Source: Megalobrama amblycephala (lineage: Eukaryota > Chordata > Actinopteri > Cypriniformes > Xenocyprididae). From it: a stretch of DNA of 64,000 nt. Where the stretch lies: assembly GCF_018812025.1 (NCBI RefSeq), contig NC_063063.1:1-64000 (forward strand). Direction: 5' to 3'. A model generated the notes under the pieces. The model was not told the origin of the DNA. It worked only from the letters and a program-made list of their open reading frames with translations, and did no database searches. Positions 21,157 to 33,346 of the stretch are shown here, in pieces; within the stretch, counting starts at the first letter, position 1, and every line of letters begins with the position of its first letter. The position numbers and the translations under genes are program-made.

Positions 21157-22668
21157 ATGAATGAAACTATGAGGCGAGGAGGTTGCACACGCACTCTTGC
21201 ATTAACTGTGTGCTTTGCAGCCATTGGTGGCACTTTTCAGTATGGCTACAATATTTCAATCATTAATGCACCCACATCTTATGTGCAGAAGTTCATTAAT
21301 GAGACCTGTATGAAGAGATGGGGAACAGTTCTTGAGCCTAGTCAGGTGACACTGATATGGACCTTTATTGTTTCCACTTACTCACTCGGTGGACTTTTGG
21401 GATCCCTTCTTGCTGGCCCAATGTCTATTAAGTTTGGACGGAAGGGTGCCCTGCTGCTGAACAATGTCTTCCTTTTTCTGAGCGCAGTCCTGGCTCTGAG
21501 CAGTCGCTCAGCTGCTTCCTTTGAGATGATCATCCTTGCACGTCTGTTTGTGGGGGTCAATGCTGGTGTTAGTATGAACGTCCAGCCCATGTACTTTGGA
21601 GAGAGTGCACCGAAAAACATGAGAGGTGCTGTTGCCTTTTCTTCTGCTGTTTTCACTGCTCTAGGGATCCTGATGGGCCAGATAACGGGTCTGACTGAAG
21701 TTTTAGGGAGTGAGTCTCTCTGGCCGTATCTACTGGCAAGCAGTGCTCTCCCCGGACTAGTGCAGCTGATCACCTTGCCCTGGTTTCCAGAGAGCCCGCG
21801 TTACTTGCTCATCGACCGAGGGGACAGAGAAGCATGCAGTCAGGCCCTGAAACGCCTCAGAGCGTGCAGCGTTTTTACTGATGAGATGGAAGAGATTCTC
21901 CAGGAGCGGGCAGAAGCAGGTGAAGCCCATGCCAAGACACTGTGGGAACTTCTCAGAGACCGAAGTCTTCGCAGGCAGCTCTACACTGTAATGGCTGCCA
22001 GCAGTGCCATGATGTTGTGTGGAAATGATTCCATTTACTTCTATGCATCCTATATCTTTCAGGAAGCTGGTATTCCAACAGACAAGATTCAGTATGTCAC
22101 AATCGGGACAGGTGCCTGCGAGTTCACTTCCGCTTTGGCCTGTAATCTGCTGATTGAGCGCGTTGGCCGCAGGTTACTTCTCGCTGGTGGGTATCTGCTC
22201 ATGGCTTGCTGGGCGGTGGTCTTCACTGTTGCTCTTTCACTGGAGGGCAAAGTGGATGGCATACCCTACCTGAGTATGACCTGCGTGTTTGCCTACATCT
22301 TGAGTTTTGGCATGGGTCCCGCAGGAGTCACCGGGATCCTTCCTGCTGAGCTCTTTGACCAACTGGCACGTCCCGCAGCTTACATGGTTGCCGGTTCCAT
22401 GATGTGGCTTAACCTCTTCTTAGTAGGAATGGCATTTCCATTCATAGTTAATGGCCTGGGACAGTTCTGCTTCATCCCCTTCTGCGGTGTTTGTGTGACT
22501 GCGTGTCTTTTTATCAGTTTCACTTTACCTGAAACCAAAGGGAGGACACCAGCAGAGATCAACGAGGAGTGGAATAAGAAAGGCACAGCTAATGGAAATC
22601 CTAAATATAGTCAACAATCTCAAAGTCTGACTGATCCATCAGAATGCATAGAGATTGAGAAGATCTGA
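21157..22668 (+). CDS. slc2a11: slc2a11-like facilitative hexose transporter (class II GLUT), single exon
   Basis: This encodes a 503-residue major facilitator superfamily transporter, close to the usual ~500 residues for GLUTs. Twelve membrane segments fit the hydrophobic profile. Visible GLUT signatures are GTFQYGYN (25-32), a possible N-glycosylation site NET (48-50) in the first outer loop, GRK (94-96), PESPRY (211-216), GRR (337-339) and PETKGR (458-463). The class I QQxSGINAVFYYS signature is replaced by LCGNDSIYFYAS (287-298), and GPAGVTG stands at 387-393; both are features of GLUT11. It should move hexoses across the plasma membrane. The start is the first in-frame ATG, with A at -3. 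The reading frame has no introns, whereas vertebrate SLC2A11 genes are spliced, so it may be a retrocopy. A poly(A) signal AATAAA follows at 22795. SLC2A9 is the less likely alternative. Confidence 0.88.
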   Translation: MNETMRRGGCTRTLALTVCFAAIGGTFQYGYNISIINAPTSYVQKFINETCMKRWGTVLEPSQVTLIWTFIVSTYSLGGLLGSLLAGPMSIKFGRKGALLLNNVFLFLSAVLALSSRSAASFEMIILARLFVGVNAGVSMNVQPMYFGESAPKNMRGAVAFSSAVFTALGILMGQITGLTEVLGSESLWPYLLASSALPGLVQLITLPWFPESPRYLLIDRGDREACSQALKRLRACSVFTDEMEEILQERAEAGEAHAKTLWELLRDRSLRRQLYTVMAASSAMMLCGNDSIYFYASYIFQEAGIPTDKIQYVTIGTGACEFTSALACNLLIERVGRRLLLAGGYLLMACWAVVFTVALSLEGKVDGIPYLSMTCVFAYILSFGMGPAGVTGILPAELFDQLARPAAYMVAGSMMWLNLFLVGMAFPFIVNGLGQFCFIPFCGVCVTACLFISFTLPETKGRTPAEINEEWNKKGTANGNPKYSQQSQSLTDPSECIEIEKI

Positions 22669-23885
22669 GAGAAATCTGGCTGATTGTGTTGCTACTGTAT
22701 ATTCTGCTTTTATTTTTATCAGTTTGACTCTGTAATTGTTTTCCAACTTGTTTATATTTTGACACTCATATTAATTTATTCATAATTTGTTCAAAATAAA
22801 TAAATGGCAAAAGTTTTTCAAAACTATATGAAAAATACAAATTGATCTATAATTATTGTTTCTTCTGTTTTTACATCAAGGTAATGTCATTGTCCCTAAC
22901 TCTTTCTTAATGTTTTTTTACTTTCTGACAAAAAAAAAAAAAAAAAAAAAAAAAAATTGCACTTTACCTTATTTAATCAACCAGGGTAACAAAGTTAGAT
23001 TTTATATTATTTTAACCATTATTACTTATTCTATCAGTCTTTCCCCTTCCTCCTTCCTATTTGACTGTTTAAATTCAGCTAGGAAATATAATATGTGTTA
23101 TAAAACAATTGTTATTTAAAAAAGGTGCATGTTGGAAATTTATGTAGAACTGCTGTTTGAATCTCCTTATCAGAGATTTTTTTTATACTATTTCCCAGAA
23201 TACTTGAATCTTCATGCCTGCAAAAGTGAAAAGCAATTTGCACTTATGTATTTTACCTCATTCAGTGTTTCACAGTGTGATGTTGTACATTATTTATAAA
23301 AGAGTTACTTATTTTGAAAGCAACACCCAAAGAGCAGTTCATCATATTGCTCTGCTGTCTTGTATTTGTCAGAGATTTGTCTAAGAGCCTGCAAGTTATT
23401 TGATTGCTGTACCAGCAGATGGCACTATATCACCATCATTGTTTTCTTCTGTCTGCATTGTTTGTCTTCTCAGTTAACCAAAACAAGATTATTTACAGCA
23501 TGTTATTGCATTTAGGTAAGGGATGTAAAGGAAGACAATCAGTATCAACACTAAATAACCTTCATGTGTGCCTTAGAGTTTCACATATTTGCTGCCTACT
23601 AATCTGCCTATATAACCTCCAAAGTACTAACATATATTAAACAAAATGAAATGGAATATTCTATTCAAATGTATTGAATTGTATGATGATTAAACATTTG
23701 TCCTAATTCTTATAATTTGGTATGTAAGAACTTTCTGTTAATCTGTCAAAATGCTGTTTTTGTATATTCTACTCAGTTTTAGTAAGTAAAAAAGTTGCTT
23801 GATGAAAGAGTCTCACTGATCCTTTCATTGAAAGAGTCTCACTATTCCTTTGATTGAAATGATTAAGCTAGACATTTTTTGCATA
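22669..23885. other. 3' flank of slc2a11-like gene
   Basis: Contains the AATAAA signal at 22795-22800 and a ~27-base poly(A) tract from about 22931, which may be a genomic remnant of a transcript tail or an unrelated A-run. CTTATTTTGAAAG occurs here near 23309 and also upstream of the gene near 20949. Confidence 0.5.
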
Positions 23886-24550
23886 TGGCAAGGCAATTTT
23901 ATTTGTATAGCACATTTCATACACAATGGTAATTCAAAGTGCTTTACATAAAGAAGAAGAATAAGAATAGAACATAAGGAATGGAAATAACAGTAAAAAC
24001 AGAGAATTTTGCTATCTGGATGGATGAGCAAGGAAGTCTTAGGGAGGTTTTTTTGTTGTTGTTGTTGTTGTTGTCCGTCAGAGTGGATCTAAACGGATCT
24101 ATCCATCAGAGCAGATCTGAATGGATCTTCCTCACACAACAGGACTGCTTTTTTTTTTTTTTTGGTTAAGGCACTTCAAACTGATGAACAAAGTTTCAAT
24201 CTCCCCTTTTGCCAAGACACCTCAAACTGCGCCACACAGCCCTTTTGAAGCTGGTTCCAGCTGCGGCTGGCGTAACAGCTAAAAGCAGACTCTCCTTACT
24301 TTAAGTGAACTCTTGGTATTTCTAAATGACTGAGTGATCTGTTAGGTTTATATTCTATGAGCATATCTGCCATGTATTGAGTGATTTATAAACAAGTAAC
24401 AGTACTTTAAAATCAATTATAAATGCAACTGGAAGCCAGTGCAAGGACCTGAGGACTGGTGTGATGTGTTCATGTTTTCTGGTTCTGCTCAGAATCCTGG
24501 CAGCAGCGTATGATAAATGATACTTTGACTTTGCATGTAATTGCATTCAA
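23886..24550 (-). mobile_element. LINE 3' end (Rex1/L2-like) fragment
   Basis: Read on the minus strand, 24546-24355 encodes the C-terminal stretch typical of these LINEs (a HITPVL-SLHWLPV motif followed by FKVLLLVYKSLN). After a 3' untranslated part with a (TTG)n run and a T-tract, the element ends at 23950-23886 with GTAAAGCACTTTGAATT and AATAAAATTGCCTTGCC. This is a 5'-truncated LINE insertion. Confidence 0.8.
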
Positions 24551-25199
24551 TGTGTAATGAATGAAAACCGCTGCCTTCTTTGACAGCTAATTGATGTATG
24601 GCCATGTTGAGCTTGTTTCTGCTGGGAGGTAATGAGACTACACTGAAGGATGTTGCATTTTGTTATATGCAAGGCCTAACTCATGTACTGTAACCAGTCT
24701 TGCCATTATTAGAATAGTTGCTTCAACAATATTTCCTCCAACTTAGAGGAATGCATCAAAAGAGTTCTAAAGAACTGAGGTACAGTGAATGTTCAGGCTG
24801 AGTAAATGATTTTTTTCCACATCTCTCTTGACAAGAATTACCATTCCCATTAAGTCTGTTGATTAGCAGATTATTTTTGTAGCAGTTCATTTTGAGAGTG
24901 TGGTGACTGCGGTGGCTAGTTGTCACATTTATGTGCCAGTCTTTTTCTTCCGCAGTAAAGGTGGAAATTTTCAATAGCTTTTCTTTGCTTTGAGGTACAA
25001 TATGAGAAATCTTCACTGCTGTCAAAGTGTGCCATCTTGCTCCGCTCTCCCCTATTAGATATGTGATTAACATATTTAACTGATTATAGATGAGCTGTCC
25101 TACAGTAGTTCTGTTGAAATCAGCTTCACTTCACATGGCCTTATATCACTGACCATTCAAAAGGTATTGTACCCAATAAGATATTGTACCCAAAACTGA
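24551..25199. other. Gene-free sequence
   Basis: No gene or classifiable element is seen. Confidence 0.5.
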
Positions 25200-25745
25200 A
25201 GCCCCACCGACACGACAGCCAGTGGCACAGATCCTCAACAAACCGCCCCATACCGGCGTGATGAATACAGTCTTCAACTAGATGGAACTGGACCAAATAT
25301 TTTGACTTTACCTAACCCCTGACTGAGCCTGGTTTCTCCGAAGGTTTTTTTTTTCCCTCAATTTTTATCACCTGTTTGTCACCTGATGGAGTTTGGGGTC
25401 CTTGCCGCTGTTTGCCTTTGGCTTGCTTAGTTGGGTACACTTGATATTCAACAGTGTTTTGATCTGCCTACATTGACACCATTGTATGCGAACTGAACTG
25501 AGCTGGATGATGACATCACTGTTTTCTCCAGTGCTGATATATAGATAAATGAAATAATTATTGATTTTTACAACCGAATGAATCAATACTGATTTTATTT
25601 AAGCTGGACAATGATGCCATTTTATTTAAGAGCTGCTGTGCAGCCAAAATTATTACAGTTATCACTGTAAAGCTGCTATGACGCAATCTGCATTGTAAAA
25701 AGCACTATATAAATAAAGGTGACTTGACTTGAAGGTGACTTGATT
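25200..25745 (+). mobile_element. Retroposon 3' fragment (family copy 2)
   Basis: Longer relative of 20470-20888. Shared words include CACCTGATGGAGTTTGGGGTCC and GTTATCACTGTAAAGCTGCT. It ends in AATAAAGGTGACTTGACTTGA with a duplicated GGTGACTTGA, a short terminal repeat as in LINE-type 3' tails. Confidence 0.65.
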
Positions 25746-28700
25746 TACCATTCGATTTACCAAGCATTTTTTTAATTTATTTTTTTATTTTAATTAAATA
25801 ATAGATTTTATTGTTTTAACTTTAATCCAAGGCCTGCACTTTCAATCCTACACTATGGAAATCCGTAATAAAAATATGAAATAATGTGAAATAATATGAA
25901 ATAAGCTATTTAAGTATTGATTGTTTGAGTAATTTATACTGATTACACAAACTGATTGCCCTCAGTTGTTGCTTTATTTCCACCACAACTAACATTTTTT
26001 TTCCCCAAAAGTATGTGTACTTGTTTAACAAGAAGACAACAAAGAACAATCGATGTCAGTTTTTCAAGGTAAATATACATAGCACATTATATATTATATA
26101 TTATATATACATAATTATTAATTTAATGAGTATCTATCCAGCTAGTCATTAAAAATTTAGCCATAGGCATAGAAATCTATTCAATTTCTGTACTCACAAA
26201 CTCATAGGAGTCCATCCGACACTTATCACCGACTTAATTTCCATAAATTGAAAATGTAGAAAGCATCCCAGCTTAATGAGATTCTCAAGTGGGTTACAAA
26301 GTCTTTTCAGAAGCAGAAAGAGCATGCTTCTCAGGAAAGGGTCTGTTTTTCTCCTTGTTGTTGTTGTGGCTTCATTGCTTCAAGAAGAGGCAGCTGATTG
26401 ACGGGGTCACAAGTTTACTGAAGCAAACAGAAGCTCAAAGAAAGGGACAATGAGTTTCCCAAATCAGATAGCTTTTAAAATAAGATAATCTATACTGTGA
26501 ACAATGCGTTTGAAGAGAAAGAAATATATTTCTGATTTAATATCATTTCTGATTCTGACAGTCTGGTGTGATCACATATGGTGTCACAGAAATATCATCC
26601 TCTCTAGATGTGTCAATATATTGATGTGAAAGCATAACAGTGGTCATTCGTTCATCGTGACATGCAGCTGATTTTAAAACATGTTGACGTTTTATGAAAT
26701 ATTCATTACAAAATGTAATTTGTGTTTTTGATAAATTGTCAGACCCAAATCATGTTCCCTCAAGAGAGATGAGAGGACTGTAACAAAACACTGCTTCAAA
26801 TAACATTAGCATAAATGAGCTGGCATTACAGAATAGGTTTTAACTGAGCTCTCGACTTGGCATATTTACTGTATTTATTTGCATGTATTCTGCAGCATTT
26901 GTGTGGAGAAGGAGTCTGTTGTGTATCAAAATTATTGTCTAAGCTTTGTTGTAACCTAAAAGGGTATAATTGAATAATACTGTTAACTTGTTTGAGTTGA
27001 CTTTTGACTTTGTTTCTGATTGGCTGTGAGAGCACGATATAAAAAAGGGGCGTGCTTTTTGTGTGGCATGCAGAATAAGGAGTCCTTCATGTGAATGGTA
27101 CATGAATTCTTTATTAGTATTCTTTTAGTTAATCAGCAAATAAATATCATCAAAGATAATCCGTCATCGTATTTGTTTTTTCTAGTAAATACATGACAGA
27201 GTCTTTTCAGATACACGTCCATAAAGCACACACAGAGATGCAGTCGTAACAACAACAACAACAAAATGTAGTTTATTAATCACAATCTCCGGTTTACTTT
27301 TCAAACAAAAATACAAAATGAAACCTGCAAGAATGTGAAATACCAGTGTGAGCATGCGATTGAAGAAACTGTTCACCCTCTAACCTGTTCCTGCCAAACA
27401 ATTCTGACTGACTATTATGACTTGCACTTCCACACTGTAGTGACACGTCAAGGAGGAGGAGCAAGTAAGAAGCAATGTTTTGAAATAGAAAATAAATAAA
27501 TTAAATTAAATCTCTTTGTCTAGCACAAGAGTCTAAATATGGCTTCTACAGTAAGACCAAACAAGCAGTTTAATTCAGATGAAGAGGAACGCTTCTTCCT
27601 TGACTTTAAACTTAATTAGCTAAAAATCTAAAAGTGCTAAGTGTGTAATTTAATCCACAAGGGTTCATAGAGGCTGACAGCATCATCTCGTTAAAGAAGG
27701 CAAATCAATGTTCAGGAAAGATGAGAAGATAAAAACAAGTGAAATATCATGAAATGCAGTTAACTAAAACAGGATTGTTCTAGATGTAGAACACAGGCTT
27801 ATAGATGCTTATAAATGATTCATTAAAGAGTCACATAGATTGCATAAAATAACAACATGAATTAATAAAGTGCCATCCATGCATTTCAATCATTCATCTG
27901 CACCTGTGTGTGTTTATGAGTCTTAATGAGAAATTAAAATAAGATTTCTCTAAGAAATTTACTTTTACAGCCATTTTTGAAAAGGAAAAAAAAAAAAAAA
28001 AAAGAATTGGTCCATTTGGTCTGTGAATACCAGATATAATTCAAGCATTTCAAAGGCATGCGAAGTGGCTCCAAAAACTGTTTGGACCCATCAGACACAG
28101 GTAAAAAAATTTGAATGTTAATGAAAATATGAAAATATCAAACCCAGTGGCTTTTATTTTAAAGAAATGTAGCATAAGCACACTATTCACATAGTTGGCA
28201 CAATAAGTATAACAAATAAATGTAAAAAATATACATATAGGATACTGATATTCATGAGGTTTGCCTCTGTTATGAACCCTTATGCTTTTTTTCCCAGCAT
28301 GCTTTGCTTCCCTTCCCGTTGGCAGTGCACATGGTGTTTTGAGCATTTCGCGCCGAGGCCCAACATGACTGTACTATTCTCTAATATTAAACCAAACTGC
28401 TGTTACATGTAATGTTTACAAAAGTAATTCTAGCCAAAATTATACTTTCACTTGATTAATTTGCATATATTTGTTGTTGTTGCTCATTGTTATTCTGGGT
28501 TTATATATTTTTCAAACGTGAGATCCAGGACAGTCACAGATCAACTAACCCTAACCGTACACTGAAAATTTGGCCAAAACAAATACATTCAATGAAACCT
28601 TTGTAGTGTTATGGACTGATGCAAAAGAATATCTCAGACTATTCATAAAATGAAGAGCATCTTACTCCAAATTCACATAAAAGCCACTGATTTGTGACCT

Positions 28701-29235
28701 TTATTTCTGCTTAGTATTCATTGCTTTCTACCACCCTCCTCTACTCTGCTCAGTCAAAAATATTATTAAATAAATAAATAATCTTTCATGAACACAGAAT
28801 AAATTTTATAGATGAAACGGGAAGCCTAAAAATATGCCACAATAAGGAAATATAACGACATGGCCCTAAAAACACTGTAGATTTTGAGGGATGGAGGAGA
28901 CAATACTGAGCTTCTATAGCGTATTGTTGAGAGCTGTTCAGCCATCAGGATTTGACAGCTGCAGTTTGTCACAGTATAAAGACAAAAAGGCAATTAAACC
29001 ATGAGCAATGGTTAACAAATGCTGTGTCCAATTATTATGCGTCTCCTGAATAATGAGATGTGCAGAGGATGAATCCGGTTTGTCAGAATGAGAAGAGTTT
29101 TCGTTGTTAAAGTATTTTCTCCTCTCCCAGTTTACTATGCAGAGGCAACTAGAAGTAAACCATCTATAGGTCGATTTCTTTGGAAAGAAACACTGGTTCT
29201 GAGAGGCTGTCATGCATTGCTGTTTGTATGGTATT
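25746..29235. other. Gene-free AT-rich region
   Basis: No gene is supported. Small features are an ATATATTATATT run near 26085-26110, an LTR-like TATAAAAAAGG region near 27040 and a poly(A) run near 27986. Confidence 0.5.
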
Positions 29236-29650
29236 TATTTGGATGTTGACATTTGATTCTGGACGAGTTTGATAGTGCTCCGTGGCTAATGGGTAATGCT
29301 AACGTTACACTGTTGGAGAGATTTATAAAGAATGAAGTTGTGTTTATGAATTATATAGACGGCAAGTGTTTAAAAATGAAAATAACGACAGTCTTGTCTC
29401 TGTGAATACAGTAACCACATTTAACAGTGCATTAGCAACATGCTAACGAAACATTTAGAAAGACAATTTACAAATATCACTAAAAATATCATGTTATCAT
29501 GGATCATGTCAGTTATTATTGCCCCATCTGCCATTTTTCGCTGTTGTTCTTGCTTGCTTACCTGCATAAAGTCTGTTGATTCGGCTGTGCAGCTCCAGAC
29601 GTTAATACTGGCTTGTCTAATGCCCCGTGATTGATTCTCAATAAAGAGAA
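29236..29650. mobile_element. Internal fragment of the TTAAAGGTGC-ended element
   Basis: Closely matches the interior of the element at 33347-34301 (33655-34065 there), but lacks its inverted ends. It is therefore a truncated or rearranged copy. Confidence 0.75.
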
Positions 29651-31741
29651 TCACGGACGTTGAAGAATCATAAAGACGTTGACTGCTGCTCTTTTATATG
29701 TTAATGACATATACTAAGCAGCGTTTACAAGGTGGAAATCTATTCAGTTGCGCACAACTTCAACATCATTTGCGATTTATAAATTTAATATCTGGAAGAG
29801 AGGGTTTTTTGTGGATACGTTCATTCTCTGAATCACATGTTTGCACATTTGAGAAATGATCGTAAGTCGTAAGTCAAATGTAAGACGATTTCATTTGATA
29901 AATGAGGCCCCTAATCTAGTTTGTACACATTTGATTTCCCCTTTATATTTTTATCTTAGTTTTGATAATAATTATGACTTAATTTAATAATTATACTTTA
30001 TAAACTTAATAACTATGACTACTAAAATAATAGAATCATATTTAACCAAATCTTAATCACATTTTAGATGTCAATGTAAGGGTGGTTTTGCCTACAGTGG
30101 TTTAGGCTGCAGTGTTGCTGAATGTCTAAAGAAATATTATCAGCAAGACAGTAGAAAACTGTACATTTCTTGTCTATTACCACCCACTGCTACTTATACC
30201 AATGACGGAAATAAGTGCAGTTTTAATAGCAAAATATGTGGGAGAGCGTTGCTATAGTGTGATGATTTTATATTGCAATAGGTAAAACTTAAAAGTTAAT
30301 ACCAAATGAAAACTAGTTAGCACATCATTTGTAATAAGAGTTCAATTACAAAATATGATTATGGTTACACTTAAAATAGTTACAAAACGTATGTATGAGA
30401 TGAGACAAACTTATGCCATTAATCGTACCCAGCATATGTAAAACATTACCTGAGAGATATAAAGAGAGTCAGATGGAGAGAAAGAAAAGAGGAGGCAAAG
30501 AAAGAGTGCCCCAAGAAAGGGAACCAGAGGAAAAGAAGAGCAGAGACAAGAAGTCCCAACGAAAAGAAGAGCCAGAGAACAAAAGAGCCAGAGCAACAGT
30601 TACAATCTTCTTTTATCCCTTCCTTGACCACGTGACTGAAACCCAAAATGTGAGACATTCAAAATGACCAATCAGATGAGTACAACTCCCCCCACTGTAC
30701 TAAAGGTATGACAATTCGGAAAACCCCGATGTACAAACATCTTGGCCTACAGGCCTTGATCACTCTTTGCCTTTAGGAGTTCCAGATGGCCCTTATTGAA
30801 CTAAGACATAGAGAGGTTTAGAACAGGTAAGCAAAAGTCTTTTTTTTTTTTTCATTTTCAAATATCTTTGATTATTTTCAACCTTACATCATAATGTATT
30901 AATACGATCATTTATGAATTGTTGCCAGAGTAAATATTTACACCCATATTAATAAGCATATCATCTATGCTCTCACATGTGCCTCTCTTCCTCTATATTT
31001 TCCCAAAATACTTGCACCACATCCACCCTTCCGCCCACACAACCAGCCAGTGATAAAAACACTTCAGTGTGGGTGGGAGGAGGAGAAAGAGTCGATATGG
31101 CTTTTAGATCAGTTGGTCTAGTTTAGGGAGATGAGTAGTGAAGTGAGTCAGGAGGAAAGGGCCCAGATATAGGCGTCTTTGGGGAGGGAATGGGCCAGCC
31201 GTCTGCTTCGAAGATAACTGTCATAAACATCCCACTCCTCGCCATCTGGACAAACAGCAGAGCTGCAGCCGGAGAGGAAGATAGACTGATCTAAACATTT
31301 TGGAGGGCTATGAGAGACTGGCCTTTGAAAAGATTTTCAGGGTCACTGAATAAACTGTGTTGCGGTAAAGAAATAGTCTGTGTGTGATAGAAAGAGTGTG
31401 TGTGTACGTTTTTCCCTTCAACAGTGCTTGCCATTCTTCTCTCTCTCTCTTGTGTTCTTAATTACTAAAATTAAGCAGGCTTGATGAGTGATGTGGTAAT
31501 ACTGATGGAGAATAGATTTATATCATGTATATATCAGGTCTAAACTTGTTTATTATTTTACAGAATACTTTAACATATGTTATTTTTGGCATCAAATTAA
31601 CATTTTACTACTACTTTTTGCTTGTTTTCAGGCTTGTACGCCCTGTACTTACTACATTTGATTAGTCATTAAATCTGAATGGTCAGTTATGGCATTGAAT
31701 GGTGCAACTGACAGTTTCATGCTCATTATGCAATGGCCACA
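29651..31741. other. Gene-free region
   Basis: No coding gene is supported. A purine-rich stretch at 30455-30600 gives a charged open frame on +, which I treat as a composition effect. An 11-bp T-run lies near 30841. Confidence 0.5.
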
Positions 31742-32527
31742 TTCACACAGCAGCAGAATATGGTTGTCAGTCCTGTATTTGAGTCCTTAATATGGTTACG
31801 TTCACATGCAATACGGTTATTTATGGGAGTGAAGCCGCCTTTCCACTGCACACGACATTCGCATCCGATTGTCGCATTTCGCCCCCTAGCGGCAGTCGCA
31901 CGGAACTTTGAAATTGGTAGTGAAGCAACCGTTACCCTCGGCTTATTCCAACCCAGCAACCACCATGGTAAACTGAACGATTTTAATGAATGTAACATTA
32001 ATGCATGTATGAATATATCCATACAAAGCAAATGACCCTCAATACATCTAAAATAAAAAACATACTAGTAGATTTTATAGAGCTAATACGTAAAAAAAAT
32101 ATTTAATAATCATAAAATATCTTCTTTTTTGACATAATTATTAATAACCACCATTTGAAAGAAATAGTGTTTACAGAATAACATTAAAGTGTTAAAATAT
32201 TGGTAATTCTAACTTCGCGCTCATAGTTTTGATTAGAATACATCATATCCGGTCGGCCGGTCGCATACGGTCTAGCCGCAGAAGTTCAAATATTTCAACG
32301 CATCCGAAGCTCAAATCGGATCCGAAATTTCCGCATTCGCATATGATCGGAACTCCACGCAGCCCCCGTACTACTCTCCATTGGAAATGAATGACTTCCG
32401 GTCCAACGGCTGTGGTTTGTCATGTGCAGTGGAAAGGCGGCTTGACAACCGCATTCTATAACAGAACTCACACCCGTAAATTTTCAGGACTCACAACTGC
32501 ATTCTCAGAAATTCTGCGCTGTGTGAA
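31742..32527. mobile_element. MITE with TTCACACAGC ends, split by a second MITE
   Basis: The left end TTCACACAGCAGCAGAATATGG is mirrored at the right end by ATTCTGCGCTGTGTGAA, and the inner match continues through GGTTGT-AGTCCTG. Without the inserted element this MITE would be about 175 bp long. There is no transposase. Confidence 0.75.
31833..32442. mobile_element. Inner MITE with AGCCGCCTTTCCACTGCACA inverted ends
   Basis: The left end at 31833 has an exact 18-bp inverted match (through TGCA) at the right end, closing at 32442. TGA stands on both sides (31830-31832 and 32443-32445) as a 3-bp target duplication. The element is about 610 bp, GC-rich near its ends, non-coding, and inserted into the outer MITE. 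Confidence 0.85.
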
Positions 32528-33346
32528 CAGAACAGAACTGAACAACTAGTTGTCTGTCACTTCATACAGTGTGAGAGAGCCGCTCTTCTAAGGTGTTTTG
32601 TGCGTGGTTTCGCTTTGGGTACCTTACAGCGACAGTTGTGCATCCGGTGGAGAACAGTGACTGCGGCTCCCGTCAGTTTTGTTTCCGCCGCAAAGGCCGT
32701 GACACACGAGTGCAACGGTTAAAGACTCAGAGAATAAAAGTACATTTCTTAAAGTAATGTAAGTAAATGCGGTTGTTAATCCCAAAAACTGACTGTCAGT
32801 TTTACATTTAGTTTTTAATTTGTGTATCCAAAAGGCTTCTTGCTTCAATAAAAGTTTTTTTAAATCCCCACCTCTTCTTGGTAAAGACACCTTCTCAACT
32901 CCTATATTGAGGCAGTTGGATGAATATGTTCTATGAAGTGTGGATCATTGATATTTTTACATTTTATTGTAAAAATTTTAATTTGCTGCTTGTTTTTATG
33001 ATTTACAACAAGGTCATGTTATAAGGTAAAAAAACAGCTTTTGTTTTTTACAACTTTAAACCCTTTTATCTGAATGGATTTTCCCATATGGGAATATTTA
33101 AATTATATGTATGGTTACATTGACTGCATGCACCACAATGATAACTGCCTTCTGGAATAAATATGTCAATGTGTCTTGTGTTTTTCAGGAATCAGATCTG
33201 ATCTGATCAAACAAAATTGTGTCCTCGCTTAAACATCGTAAACCGGGGATTCTGAAGAAACCCGAGTCTCTTATCAGGTTGTAAAATATGCCAATTGTCA
33301 AACATTGCTCGGGAACAGACCAGGAGTAATCGAAAATACTATTTAT
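32528..33346. other. Gene-free sequence
   Basis: Nothing recognised apart from T-rich stretches. Confidence 0.45.

Noticed and set aside
30413..30667. Lys/Glu/Arg-rich open frame
   Set aside because: It reflects a purine-rich stretch; no start context or domain supports it.
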